From NCBI GenBank assembly GCA_949987705.1, contig OX465281.1, positions 177,458,516-177,522,515 on the forward strand: 64,000 nt of DNA, given 5' to 3'. How positions within the stretch are numbered: the stretch's first letter is position 1; each line of letters opens with the position of its first letter. Below are positions 1-9,871 of the stretch, one piece after another. Source of the DNA: Thereva unica. Taxonomy: Eukaryota > Arthropoda > Insecta > Diptera > Therevidae. Both the position numbers and the translations under genes were made by a program. Under the pieces are notes generated by a model that saw only the letters and a list, made by a program, of their open reading frames with translations, had not been told where the DNA came from and searched no databases.

Positions 1-247
1 ATACACCCTTTCGCAATTTATTATAAAGATAAAGGAAAAACACAATTTCTTAATTTCATCGCAATCTCAGATTGTTTGAAACATGAAACAATAGCGTGGT
101 TTAATTATTTCAGCGTGGTTTAATTACTTTTTTAAACAAAACATTGGGTTCTTTGCGAAAATATTTTACTTTTCTGACGGAGCGAGTGGTCAATAGGTAC
201 AAGAACAAAAAAAAATTTCATAAATCTTTCTTATCACAAAGTCGATT

Positions 248-614
248 TTGATGTTAGTGCAGAATGGCACTTTTTCGCCATGTCTCATGTCTTGCGATGG
301 TTTAGAAGGTACGATTAAAAGATTAGCTGCAAAAGACAGTTTGCAGAATATAAATGACCCTATGAATACCCCGGCCAAATTTTTCAAGTGGGTTAACAAA
401 AATATTAAGAATATTAATACCGAATTCCTTCATCTTCAGGATTAACGGAACGGAAGCTCAAGCACTTCAAACCCGTTTCGACAAAGCGAAGATGATTCGT
501 GGCACTTTAATGTACCATTCATTTTTTACACAACAAAATGGAAAAATTGCAGTAAAAATCTCATCGTCAGCTACCACGTCGACTATTGTAAATGTGTGCA
601 AAAATTAAAATAAA
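248..614 (+). pseudogene. Decayed transposon-associated ORF, one frameshift
   Basis: An open frame from 248 to the stop at 443-445 is continued one frame over from about 438 to the stop at 612-614, so one indel separates two coding-like halves. The first half has a CDG..GTIKRLAA motif followed by a TPAKFFKWVNKNI segment. The second has a RFDKAKMIRGTLMYHSFF segment. This layout resembles a C-terminal region often seen in uncharacterised insect transposon-linked proteins, but I cannot name the superfamily. No start region or ends of an element were seen. The fragment probably lost its 5' part. The coding reading is fairly secure because both halves keep a sensible amino-acid composition across the break; the family is open. 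Confidence 0.5.
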
Positions 615-1313
615 CATACTTAATTCATTATTTTATGTGTTATTCATTTTCCGTTGCACCTACCAGTTCTTGTAAACGTTCTCTGCGTGTACGCGATATG
701 TTAAGCCGCAGTGCCGCGCGGTCGCATTCTTTTAAAGAATTTTTTAAGTGTTACCCCGGTTGAGTTCCATTTTCAAATTTTCACTGTTTCCTTAGAATTG
801 AAAGGGGAATACTATGATATTTTTTCCAATATTTTAAGTTGGTGAGTTGAAGACGAAAAGTGGTAATGAAACTTTATGAACAAATTGGTAATAATTTATT
901 AATAACAAACTCAAATTCTTTTTATACCACTACATAGAGTGACTCGATATTTTCAAAATCGACCTGTTTCATTTTTTTGTACGACTAATGGTTTCGACGA
1001 TGCAGTAATTTGAAAGGTCGGCCGAGCGTCGTGTTTTGAAATTTATTACAACTTACAACCATCTATATCTTCTGAAAAAAAAAATCCCAAATTTTTTTTG
1101 CGAAACACGCTTCTCATTATTTCATGTGTAGAATGTGCCTGCCAAATTTCAAAAAAAAATCGGAATCATTAATTATTATTAAGCGTTCGGTTTGAAATGG
1201 AATGATCCATATGCCTTTGTCGAAAACTACTAAATAAAGTCCATTTATCATAAAAATTGGGTCAATAGCAAGAGAGGGAAGTATTGTACCTTGTTCAACA
1301 AAAATTTTTGTTT
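615..1313. other. No gene recognised
   Basis: AT-rich DNA with short A and T runs. I saw no coding-like frame, inverted repeat or family match to the rest of the window. Confidence 0.5.
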
Positions 1314-1497
1314 ACAAACTAACACATGCACAAATGCCTTATAGATAAAGAAACATTACTCGGCCATAGCCGTTGATATCCCATCTAAATATATGTAATA
1401 AGTTAATCTTGGTGAAGCAAGACCCATGTACCCCGAAAGTATGATAATAAACCGGTTAACCAAGTGTTAAATATTGACCCGTGTACGCCAGCCTAAT
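1314..1497 (+). repeat. Partial copy of the GTATGCCA-ended inverted-repeat element
   Basis: Starts with ACTAACACATGCACAAATG, as at 16588, and ends with CCCGTGTACGCCAGCC, matching the right end of the element at 16472-16803. Shared blocks include CCATGTACCCCGAAAGTAT and AACCGGTT. No left terminal repeat was found upstream, so this is a 5'-lost copy. Confidence 0.6.
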
Positions 1498-1896
1498 GAG
1501 AGTAACGTGTAAACACACTCTAATGTTACTACTGTTACGTTTCGGTTAATGCATTTATAATTTGACACCACTATCGCTGCTACAATCCTTTTTTAGAACG
1601 ATTTTACTTTTTTTTATTTCATTTAATAAAACAAACCGATTTCACGTACAAATCATATCAATTAAATGCGAAGAAAAAATTTCCAATAAGGATATCGACA
1701 ATTCTTTTTCAAGCGCCATTACAAAAATACCAACAGACATAATCATGAAAACTATATACATAAACCTGGCTATTTAGGTCTTCTAACATAAACCACACTC
1801 AATCAGTCATTTCATACAGCCAATTTTTCAAACATCGATTACATACAAAACAATGAATCATTTATATATATACATATAATATAGATATAGATTAAG
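1498..1896. other. No gene recognised
   Basis: AT-rich sequence with a short open frame at 1562-1777 that has no recognisable motif. It ends where long repeat copy A begins. Confidence 0.45.
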
Positions 1897-2045
1897 AAAT
1901 TTCGCGGAAAAAATATGTGGTGACTGCGTATTTATTTGTTTATATGCATATTTTATATGCTGTTCATTTTATTATAGTTTATAGTCATGTAGGTGGTGCT
2001 GTAGACCAAAACAAAAATTCAGTTTTATCGAACTTCGCTGTGGAT

Positions 2046-3511
2046 CAGTAGCGTAGCGTGGGGGGTGCAGAGGGGGCCATGGCCCCAGGCGGCGTAGATG
2101 TTGGGGGCGCCGGCCAAACTGGACCGAACTAGAGATCCTGCCGGCAACATCAGACCCTTACCATTGCCACATCCAGCACGATGTCCTGGCTGATGGTGTC
2201 TACAGGCCAAACATAAAGGGAAGGGAAGTGAAGTGAGGTGAAGTTAGGTACCATTCCATATAAATGTATGAGAGCAAGGGCGGCGCTTTCATAGGTGAAA
2301 ATGGTGCACTTGCAACTGGCGCAATTTCAGAAATTAAGATTTATCAAGAATAACTCATGCATGGACCTTCTTTTTGTATCCATGTTTGTGTAAATGGTTC
2401 AAAACATTTGTGAGCGCGCATGTGAATCACGATAGGTGTCCATTGGCAGCTGCCAGCAGATTGCCAAATTGTGAATAAATCAGAGTCGGTTAGATTGTAG
2501 TGAAAAATTGATTCAGTTGTTTATTTTCAGTTGAATTGTAGTTTTGTTGTAAGTTCGTTTGTTCGTTCGTTTTTATACAAACTGTGTGACGTTGCTCTCT
2601 TGTATGAGACTCTCAATGTGCATGGAAACAGCGTTTTTAAGATTCCCTTCTTTTATGACGCGGACTGTAAATGCTGAAGCTTGAGAAAGACTCCAACAGC
2701 TGCCGCATTTTTCGTTAAAATCCCCTGTAATAGTATTGGGTTACGATGATGGGAAATAAAACCTCCAGATATTGGACAGAGAATTGTTTAAGCTTAAGCT
2801 CGGTCGTCTACGAGGCTTTCTATCTAAAGACAGACTAAAATAAATTACAGAGAGAAATTACTGATTACAGCTCTCTGGGTTTGTTAAAGTTTATAATTTA
2901 GGTTAACCTTGAAGCACGGATATAGCCTGCGCCAAAACAATTGGAAATCTCAAAATCGATTTTTTGATGAGCAGTGAAAGTCTCAAATCCTCACCACGAA
3001 AGTAGATTCGAAAAGAAAAGTGCACCTCATCATTACGTTCGTTTAAAACCCCAAATCACCCGCTCATTTATATTTTCAATCACAATTCAATCCGTCTCAT
3101 TACGACTCTTGTCCTGGTCAGATGCTATGGTGGAGTGTTGTTCCCGGTAAACGAGTTTCAAAAGGGAAATTAAAATGCATGTCCGCTTGAGTTTTATCCA
3201 TACACGGAATGATAATGTATGTGGAGTTGTCATTTCCTCGCCTGCGCGTAAAATTCCCATTTATTTTGGCGCACACTATACCGAACACTCATTAGCTGCA
3301 TATAATTCATTGCGTTTACATGATGCCTTGAATTCTTGGATTGAAAATTACTTGAAATTCAAGTTGGGTTTTCGATTCATTGATTAAAAATTATTGAAAA
3401 TCTTCATATTGAATTTTCAACATCGCAGACTTTTACCAATTCAATTCGAAAGTAAGAGGCAGCAAATTTATAGTTCGCCCCCGGGCGGCAGAAATCCACG
3501 CTACGCCACTG
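2046..3511. mobile_element. Non-autonomous hAT element, 1466 bp
   Basis: Ends are CAGTAGCGTAGCGTGG on the left and, on the opposite strand, CAGTGGCGTAGCGTGG on the right. The flanks carry the 8-bp direct repeat CTGTGGAT (2038-2045 and 3512-3519). Copy C of the surrounding repeat, near 35960, has one CTGTGGAT on its minus strand with nothing inserted, which is the empty site. An 8-bp duplication with CAGTGGCG-type ends is typical of hAT superfamily transposons. No transposase was seen inside; the ORF at 3175-3387 shows no motif. Confidence 0.85.
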
Positions 3512-4411
3512 CTGTGGATTTGTCCCAAAAAATATGTATGATTTAAACGAAACATTTGGTAGGTTTAAAACGAAAAGTAGATATCTAACTTTTACCAGGC
3601 CTTACTGAAATGAATGAAAATTTATAAATTTAATTGCACGAACAATGTATTTAAGACCGCCCTTATAGTCCATCAATATAAGGAAGTGATTTTTCTCAGA
3701 ATTTTTAATATTCGCACCCCGAAACGCTAACTTGTGGGAATGTGGCAATAAACATATTTATTCATGCTTACGTAAAAAGGTACATTCCAATGCACGATAT
3801 GTATAAAGTTTCGAAGGAAGTAAACAACTGAATTATGACAACAGATTTTCTATTATTTATGAAATGTTTTTTGTATATTTTATGGAAATTGATAATCATA
3901 GGTAAAACGAAGAGTAATGTAATATTGCCATAGATGGTGCTCACTATTCTTTGTCATAGATGGGGTGCAATTAAAATATATCAATTCTTTCAAATTCTTG
4001 GCGGGTAATTATTGGTGTTGGTCTCATTGCGAAGTGGGGGTACTTGTGTGCGTGCACGTGCATATGCTATGGATAAACAGGTGCCTGTGTTTTTCAATAG
4101 ATGTTCTACATTTAAAGAAAAGTGAAGTGTGTGCGTGATTTTTTCTTTAAAAATAAAAAAAAGTTAAATTGAAGTGTAAATTAATACAAAAGGTGCGGTA
4201 AGCCGAATTTTTAACAATAATATACATATGTACATATGTTTAAGTAAAATAATACACCTACATAATTCTGTTGTGCAAAGTGCATCACATATTAGATTTG
4301 CCTCCAATCCAAAGAAAAATGTTTAGATTCGTTTTATATAGTGTTTACATGTGTGATGTGTTTTTTTTTTTTTTTTTTTTTTTTTTCAATTTGACACATT
4401 CGAATTATTGG

Positions 4412-4714
4412 CCTCGATTCCCAGATCCGGCGGGTCGGAAGTGAGTGCGGATTTGAGACTTTGCGATTCTCAAATTCGCAGTCGCTGATTCAATTATGTA
4501 AATCAAAAATTCCGAGTGATGACTCACGCTAATGAAATACCCGATGTCGGATTATCTTAGGCGCATTTGTGGTTTCAAATCCGCAGAAAATTTGTTGCGG
4601 ATCACACTTTTACAGCGCGGAAAATGTCAAAAAGAAATTTGCGGTTGCGGATTTGAGAATCGCAAAGTGTCAAATCCGCATTCACTTCCGACCCGCCGGA
4701 TCTGGGAATCGAGG
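4412..4714. mobile_element. Inverted-repeat element inside repeat copy A
   Basis: About 70-bp imperfect terminal inverted repeats start CCTCGATTCCCAGATCCGG and end with its complement. ATTATT occurs just outside both ends two bases away, a possible target duplication. Copy B carries the same element at 21182-21482, so it was part of the long repeat before the copies spread. Open frames across it are products of the palindrome and are not genes. Confidence 0.75.
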
Positions 4715-5156
4715 TCATTATTTTGTTTTTGCATAATTTTTGAGTAATTGTTTTGGGAAGAAAATAGCCGAAACTGCAAGCGTTTGTGCTCGATGCGTAA
4801 AAACTGAACTGACTGGTTGGCCTTCTAACTAACAACCGGAAAAACTTTATGCTAAGGTATCAGACGTACACTTACAGTAGAGGTATATGTAGCTACACTA
4901 AAATTTTTCTTAGGACCACGGCCATACATTAGAACGTCCTTGGGTTCGTTCATTGGTCAAATATGTTATATAATTCTTTCAGCAGCATCTACTTGAAAGA
5001 TGCGTTAGTTTGTCAAGTTATTTGTTGGATTGTTTTCGTGAATCTTCACAATCTCCATTTAATTTATTGTCATCCAGTCTGAAGTGTTATTCAACAGAAA
5101 GAATACCATGAAAAAGCGTAATTAGTGGCTAGTCTCTAGGCACAACATCCCACTAG

Positions 5157-5539
5157 TTTAATACAGGACGCATTCCAAGAAATTTGCAAACCGATGGTGG
5201 AAAAGAGTTTTTTAATAAACCGTTTCGTCAACTGATGAAAGTTTACGAAATAAACCATTATTCCAGCTATTATAGTACTTGGAAAGCCTCGATTGTAGAA
5301 AGATTTAAGAGAACGTTGAAAAATGTGATGTGGAAAGAATTCAGCATGAATGGCAATTATCACTGTATTAGCATGTTGACCAAGTTGACAGACGACTACA
5401 ATACAACGAAACATCGTACGATTAAGATGAGACCTGTAGATTTTGGGGAAAAACGTTTATTATCTGTGTATAATTACCCTAAAATAAAATCAAAGTCTAA
5501 ATACAAAGCAGGTGATTTTGTCCGTATAAGTAGACATAT
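5157..5539 (+). pseudogene. Polinton/Maverick integrase core, 5'-truncated
   Basis: The frame reads TGRIPRNLQTDGGKEFF and then KASIVERFKRTLKN, the second catalytic Asp and the catalytic Glu regions of a retroviral-type integrase fold. The following NTTKHRTIKMRPVDF and KAGDFVRISR segments are typical of the Polinton (Maverick) integrase group. In an intact element it would cut and join element ends. The first catalytic Asp and everything upstream are missing, cut off by repeat copy A. The 3' side is split by the insertion at 5540-6489, and the gene resumes at 6490. There is no usable start codon. Family call is confident; function is lost. Confidence 0.85.
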
Positions 5540-6489
5540 GGGCGATTCTCCAGAACCTTTAACCTGAGCTAATTGGAAAAATGAAATTTCAAATTGATAG
5601 CACTACCATGCCATGATATTTTTTGTGTTTCTTATTTCATAAATAAATGTTTTCTGATGTAGAACATTAAAAAATTCAATGCGCATATTTTTTTTATGAC
5701 ATGGTTATATTGACATGGTTACAATTTTGACATCAAATTTGACATGGTTACAATTTTGACATTCGCTTAAATTACTTTTTTTTTAAGATTCATGAAACAA
5801 TTTAAGTGAAGGAAACATTACATATGATTTAACTAGTTACAATAGGTCATAAGAAATTTTACGGGGATGAATTTAATGAAATATGAGCAAATTAATTGCG
5901 GTTACAACTTTGACATTTAAATGTAACCTATTTTCACGTTAGCCAGTTTTGCCCAAAAATCAACCAATTTCAACTTATTTTTGTCACAAAATGTATGCAC
6001 ATGTTCGTTAGTGTCTGAACAATAAGTGCGTTTAAAAAAATTTATGATAAAATGAGACAATTCGGAGTACTTCGACTTACCATGCGGGTTACAACTTTGA
6101 CGTCAAAACCTAGGGACAAACTTCAGAATTGTTTTTTGGAAAATATAGCGATTTGACACTGCACCGAACACAACTGCATTTTTCCTTAAGAGTTAAACTA
6201 CAACTTTTCACTTTTCACTATTTGTTTCAACGCTTCCTATCACAAATATAAATAGTTTTTCATTCAGATTAGCGCTAAAGACAGGCCGAAAAGTGACAGG
6301 TAACGGAACCATTTTTTCAAATTTTATTGCAATATATCGTTTTAAATGACTTCGTACTTATATCTTATTGTTCATTAATAGTTTCTTAACATTATTGATA
6401 GCCTCTTTTATTTTTAACCTTCTTATAAAAATTGTTAGTCATAAAAATTTCGAAGCGACAAGCAGGTTAAAGGTTCTGGAGAATCGGCC
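5540..6489. mobile_element. 950-bp inverted-repeat element in Polinton integrase
   Basis: Terminal repeats share the block CGATTCTCCAGAACCTTTAA at both ends in opposite orientation, about 24-28 bp in all. A 4-bp ATAT flanks both sides (5536-5539 and 6490-6493). The integrase reading on either side is interrupted exactly here, giving a coding-based empty-site argument. Inside, the motif GGTTACAANTTTGACAT recurs (about 5705-5760, 5898-5915 and 6085-6100). No transposase is encoded. The superfamily is not settled. Confidence 0.75.
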
Positions 6490-6682
6490 ATATACATGTA
6501 TTCGAAAAAGGCTATACACCTAATTGGTCCACAGAGATATTTAAAATAAAAGTTAAGTTAGATTTTATGGACCAGAAACAGCTCCTGTGAAAAACCCAGA
6601 TGTTTATTTCGTAGAAAAGTTTATAAAAAGACGAGGTAATCAAGTTCTTGTGAAGTGGCTTGGTTTTCCTTCAAAACACAAT
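6490..6682 (+). pseudogene. Polinton integrase C-terminus and chromodomain
   Basis: Just after the insertion the frame reads VFEKGYTPNWSTEIFKIKVK, a hallmark of the C-terminal part of Polinton integrases. After a shift of frame and some lost sequence come DVYFVEKFIKRRGNQVLVKW and LGFPSKHN, a chromodomain of the type found at the end of these integrases, where it is thought to help target chromatin. The continuous frame from 6587 (residues about 5-32) holds the chromodomain and then runs directly into the BIR region listed next. Confidence 0.8.
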
Positions 6683-7156
6683 ATCTACTTGGATTTATAT
6701 AAAAGACGTGATATAAAACCTGTTACACTCATTAAAAATATTAAATACGATCGTTTGAAAACATTCGATAATCTAGCAATAAACTTAGATACAGCAGACC
6801 AGCTAGCGAAAAGTGAATTTTTTTACACAAACATCAAAGACCGTGTTCAATGTTACTTTTGTTCTCTGCAGATAAATGCTATGAGTTGTGATGTAGATTT
6901 CGATCATAGACATCGTTAACTACACTGTATCTATACTAATAGGATAGACGAATGCGGACGATTCAAAGATCAGCTAGCACCACTTACAGAACAACTTAAA
7001 TCAAAAACCATACTTTGGACTTTTAAAACTTTGAAATTTTTAGCAGGTATTTTATTTGTTCTAGCAATTCATTATTATTTCCATGAGCAGATATGTGATG
7101 AAAGCTTCGGTTGGGGGCCCAGAAGTGGCCAACTTCCGACTCTCACACAAAACTAG
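6683..7156 (+). pseudogene. BIR (IAP-type) domain with C-terminal hydrophobic segment
   Basis: In the same frame as the chromodomain, residues about 55-110 of the frame starting at 6587 read RLKTFDN, LAKSEFFYT, DRVQCYFC and DHRHR. These follow a baculovirus IAP repeat: a CxxC pair, then a His, then a Cys six residues later. The spacing between CxxC and His is two short of usual and the expected Trp is replaced by Met (INAMSC). A TAA at 6917-6919 interrupts before the last Cys. Past the stop the frame stays open to 7154-7156 and includes a hydrophobic stretch FLAGILFVLAIHYYF that could span a membrane. Family members bind caspases; this copy is decayed. It may be a gene captured by the Polinton or a fused neighbour. 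Confidence 0.7.
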
Positions 7157-8994
7157 AAATTTCATCGGGGCGACAAAATAATTCCCCCAAATGCAGCATC
7201 CTGGGTCTCCCGTGAAAAAGGCTGCTCGTCGGCGGGTCGTGATGTGGAGACCCCGATGATACCACATGCGTTAATGCATCACCACCACTTACTGTACGCC
7301 TTCCATCATCAGTCTAGCGCAGTCCACTGTTCGGGGGGAACAAGGTGCCTGCCATCGGGAGTTCAAGGCGAGGAGTATCGCCCGCTGCTATGCCACTGTT
7401 GCATCCATTATGATGAAATTGGAAATAATCCTAAAAAACCTGAAATCAACGCTGAAACCAATGGTGAATCAAATACTGTCAATATGTTCTTTATTTTCTT
7501 CATTTATTCGACAAATTGCCATCCAAAAAGAAACAAAAGATTTTGGCTTCGGCTACCTGCGTAGCTCTTTTGTGCGTGAGCGTGTGTGTTCGTCAAACTT
7601 TGAACGTGGTTATTTCAACAACGTTTCTTTTCATTTTTTTTAACTTCTCCGAGCTCCTCGTTCCACAATTTTCAACCGATTTTAATTTTATAATGTGGAA
7701 AATGTTCGAAATTTATAACTGAATAAATCTGTCAGACAGAATTTTGAAATTCTAAAAATTCATAAAGTTATAAACAAAAATGTAATAAAAAACCGAAAAA
7801 ATCTAGATTTTCGGCTGTTTTTCGACATTGCCAGACATATTTGTGGATTGTTAATAAACAAAAAAAGATATCAAAATTCTGTTTATTATTAATTACTGAA
7901 CAATTTGGCACTAACAAAAAAAAAATCGATTCAAAATTCGCGTGTATGGAGCTCGCGGAAAATACCCCTTTTTTCGGATGTTTATTAAAAAAATGCTGCT
8001 TAAACATTTTTTTCAACAATTGATGGTGCTTTTGTTTTTTACTCGATAACAACTATTCGGACACAAAATTTCATCTAAATCGGTCTAGCGGTTCTGATTT
8101 TAGCCATTTCAGTGAAGAGTCCCCTTAAAAAGAAATACAAATTAATATAATTAAAAAGAAAAGAATCCTGTGCCTCATTTAAGACACTACACAAAAAAAA
8201 TTTACTGTTCCGTCTTCAGAATCTTCTTTCTGTCCTTCCAACTCCGAACCCAGCCTCACTCCAAGATCGCCTCGCAGGTCACCAGAACAAAATAATATGT
8301 CTTCAGTTGGGCATACACTTCGAAAGTCTATCTCTCGAAGGCTCCGTCTCTCACCAACAAATTTAACAAATTACTTAGATACAGTTTTTTTTATCGCCTT
8401 ACAGTTCTGGGACGTGACCCTCCCTTGGCCTAGTCCGCACAACAGCACATTTATTCTTTCATTATTCTTTCTTCATATAGTCCGTTCTCTATTTTCAGGG
8501 GTTGCACCTGATTGCATCTAAATTTTCAATATTCGCCTTCCAGCAGCCTCTCCTCCCTCCTGGTGGTGAATTTATTCCGAGAAGGTCCCGGCGATTTTTC
8601 AAAAAAAAAACAATTTCAGTTTTTTTTTTTATATTTCCAGAAATATTAACTGGAAATCCCCGGATTTATACCGCCCGGTGGATACGCTTGTCCAAACCGA
8701 CAAAAACTTTACAAAACTTTTTCCGGACGGATACTTTTCGTTTAAACAAAAATTTTTCGGCCGACGAACAAAAAAATCGTTTATTTTTCTCAAAAAAAAA
8801 AAAAAATTTTTGTTTTTTATTGCTGCCTATTACAGGCCTATTACTCCAAACTAAACTGATTCCCAATAAAAAAACGGCCCCCCTTTTTTCATTCCCCAAT
8901 CGCTCCCTTTTTCATAGGCTTCCCTTTTTTTCCCAAAAAATATTTCCTATAAAACGCAGTACTTTTTTAATACTATAAAAATTACAATTAGGAA
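7157..8994. other. No gene recognised; low-complexity DNA
   Basis: Several short open frames occur (7244-7564, 8297-8521, 8502-8978), but they are biased by A and T runs and show no domain. The stretch near 8040-8130 (CTAAATCGGTCTAGCGGTTC) looks like dispersed-repeat sequence. Confidence 0.5.
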
Positions 8995-9245
8995 CCCAGT
9001 AGGACTTTTGGCAACCGCTGAAATTTCAATCAATTATTTCTTTGGTGAAAATCGGAAGTTAATACAAAGTAATGCAAAATGTAATGACCTGTATGTAAAA
9101 ACCTGTATGATGTAAAAAGAAAGGCCTTACCAGGGCGGACATTGCAATGTAAATGTAATGCAGTTGGTATTGCGTGCGGTAAGGTCTAGAGTTTGTGAAT
9201 TGTGATTACCAAATCGTTTCCATAGCCATTACAAGTCCTACTGGG
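8995..9245. mobile_element. 251-bp inverted-repeat element, CCCAGTAGGACTT ends
   Basis: Begins CCCAGTAGGACTT and ends AAGTCCTACTGGG, with AA on both sides as a possible 2-bp duplication. The ends resemble those of the element at 21821-22235. No coding capacity. It lies immediately upstream of an unrecognised ORF fragment. Confidence 0.7.
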
Positions 9246-9484
9246 AAGTGCCTATCGGGTATATGTATAAGCCCGTCGTTACAGATATGAGGGAGAAAAT
9301 AAGTTTCAATGAAGACCCACAAGTTAAATATATGGTAGTATGGAGTTTCGCATACAGACAAAGTAGGAAATTACCATGGGAGCAGTATGCAGTGGATACA
9401 TCTAGATTTAAAAACAGAATTTCACAACTGAGTGTAATAATAAATCCGGTTTTAGAAAATAAAATAAAAATGTTCAACAAGTAG
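9246..9484 (+). pseudogene. Unrecognised coding-like fragment
   Basis: An open frame enters straight from the end of the inverted-repeat element and runs to a TAG at 9482-9484. Its composition looks like real protein, with segments EDPQVKYMVVWSFAYRQSR, LPWEQYAVD and SQLSVIINPVLENKIKMF, and is not low-complexity. I do not recognise the family. It lies 2 kb beyond the Polinton fragment and could belong to the same element, but nothing ties them. The ATG at 9248 is probably not the true start, because the frame is cut by the insertion. Confidence 0.45.
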
Positions 9485-9593
9485 CATATTGTTTTTTTTT
9501 ATTATAATCATTCCCTAGTCATTTTTCAGGTTTTGTTTGGAAGCCCATCTTCACTTTTCTTCCAAGTGTAAACAAGAATTTGATCTATTACCT

Positions 9594-9655
9594 GCTGAGC
9601 TCCCGCCGAGTTCCCCACCGAGTCCCCCGCCGAGTCCGTCTCCCGCTGAGTCCCA
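9594..9655. repeat. Short CCGAGTCCC-type direct repeats
   Basis: Four to five imperfect units around CCGAGTYCCCCGC. They create a Pro/Ser-rich open frame that is not otherwise gene-like. Confidence 0.6.
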
Positions 9656-9749
9656 AGCCATCGACCAGGAACCAGGTACCCACTTGCTCACCCAAGCAAA
9701 CCAGTCTTACCGGTCCTAGGCCATAACCGAGATTCCACGGCCAACCAAC

Positions 9750-9871
9750 AGGTGATTGATTGATGGCCTTGACAGGTGATTGATTGATGGCCTTGACAGG
9801 TGATTGATTGATGGCCTTGACAGGTGATCGATGACCTTGACAGGTGATTGATGACCATGACAGGTTATTGA
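9750..9871. repeat. 24-bp minisatellite, about five units
   Basis: The unit GGTGATTGATTGATGGCC plus TTGACA repeats three times exactly from about 9750, then decays into shorter ATGACC variants up to the TTATTGACC at about 9868. Confidence 0.9.

Larger units (their letters stand above)
1897..5157 (-). repeat. Long repeat family, copy A
   Basis: Collinear, in reverse orientation, with copy B (20760-22918) and copy C (29216-29425 plus 35387-36563). Recognisable blocks include the TGTAGGTGGTGCTGTAGACC stretch near 1990, a unit around 3600-4050 ending TTGGCGGGTAATTATTG, a poly-T tract near 4362-4386, and the end CTAGTCTCTAGGCACAACAT near 5130. No protein is encoded and no terminal inverted repeat was found, so the class is unknown; it could be a large non-autonomous element. 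It is interrupted by an insertion at 2046-3511. Its right edge abuts a Polinton integrase fragment that lacks its 5' part. Confidence 0.75.

Noticed and set aside
4532..4835. Paired open frames at 4532-4835 and again at 21025-21433
   Set aside because: They are produced by the long inverted repeats of the CCTCGATTCCC element present in both long-repeat copies.
8502..8978. 158-codon open frame
   Set aside because: Rich in Phe and Lys from T and A runs, with no domain or conserved motif.
9537..9719. Proline-rich small protein
   Set aside because: The Pro/Ser content comes from a short CCGAGTCCC-type repeat; no start context or homology.
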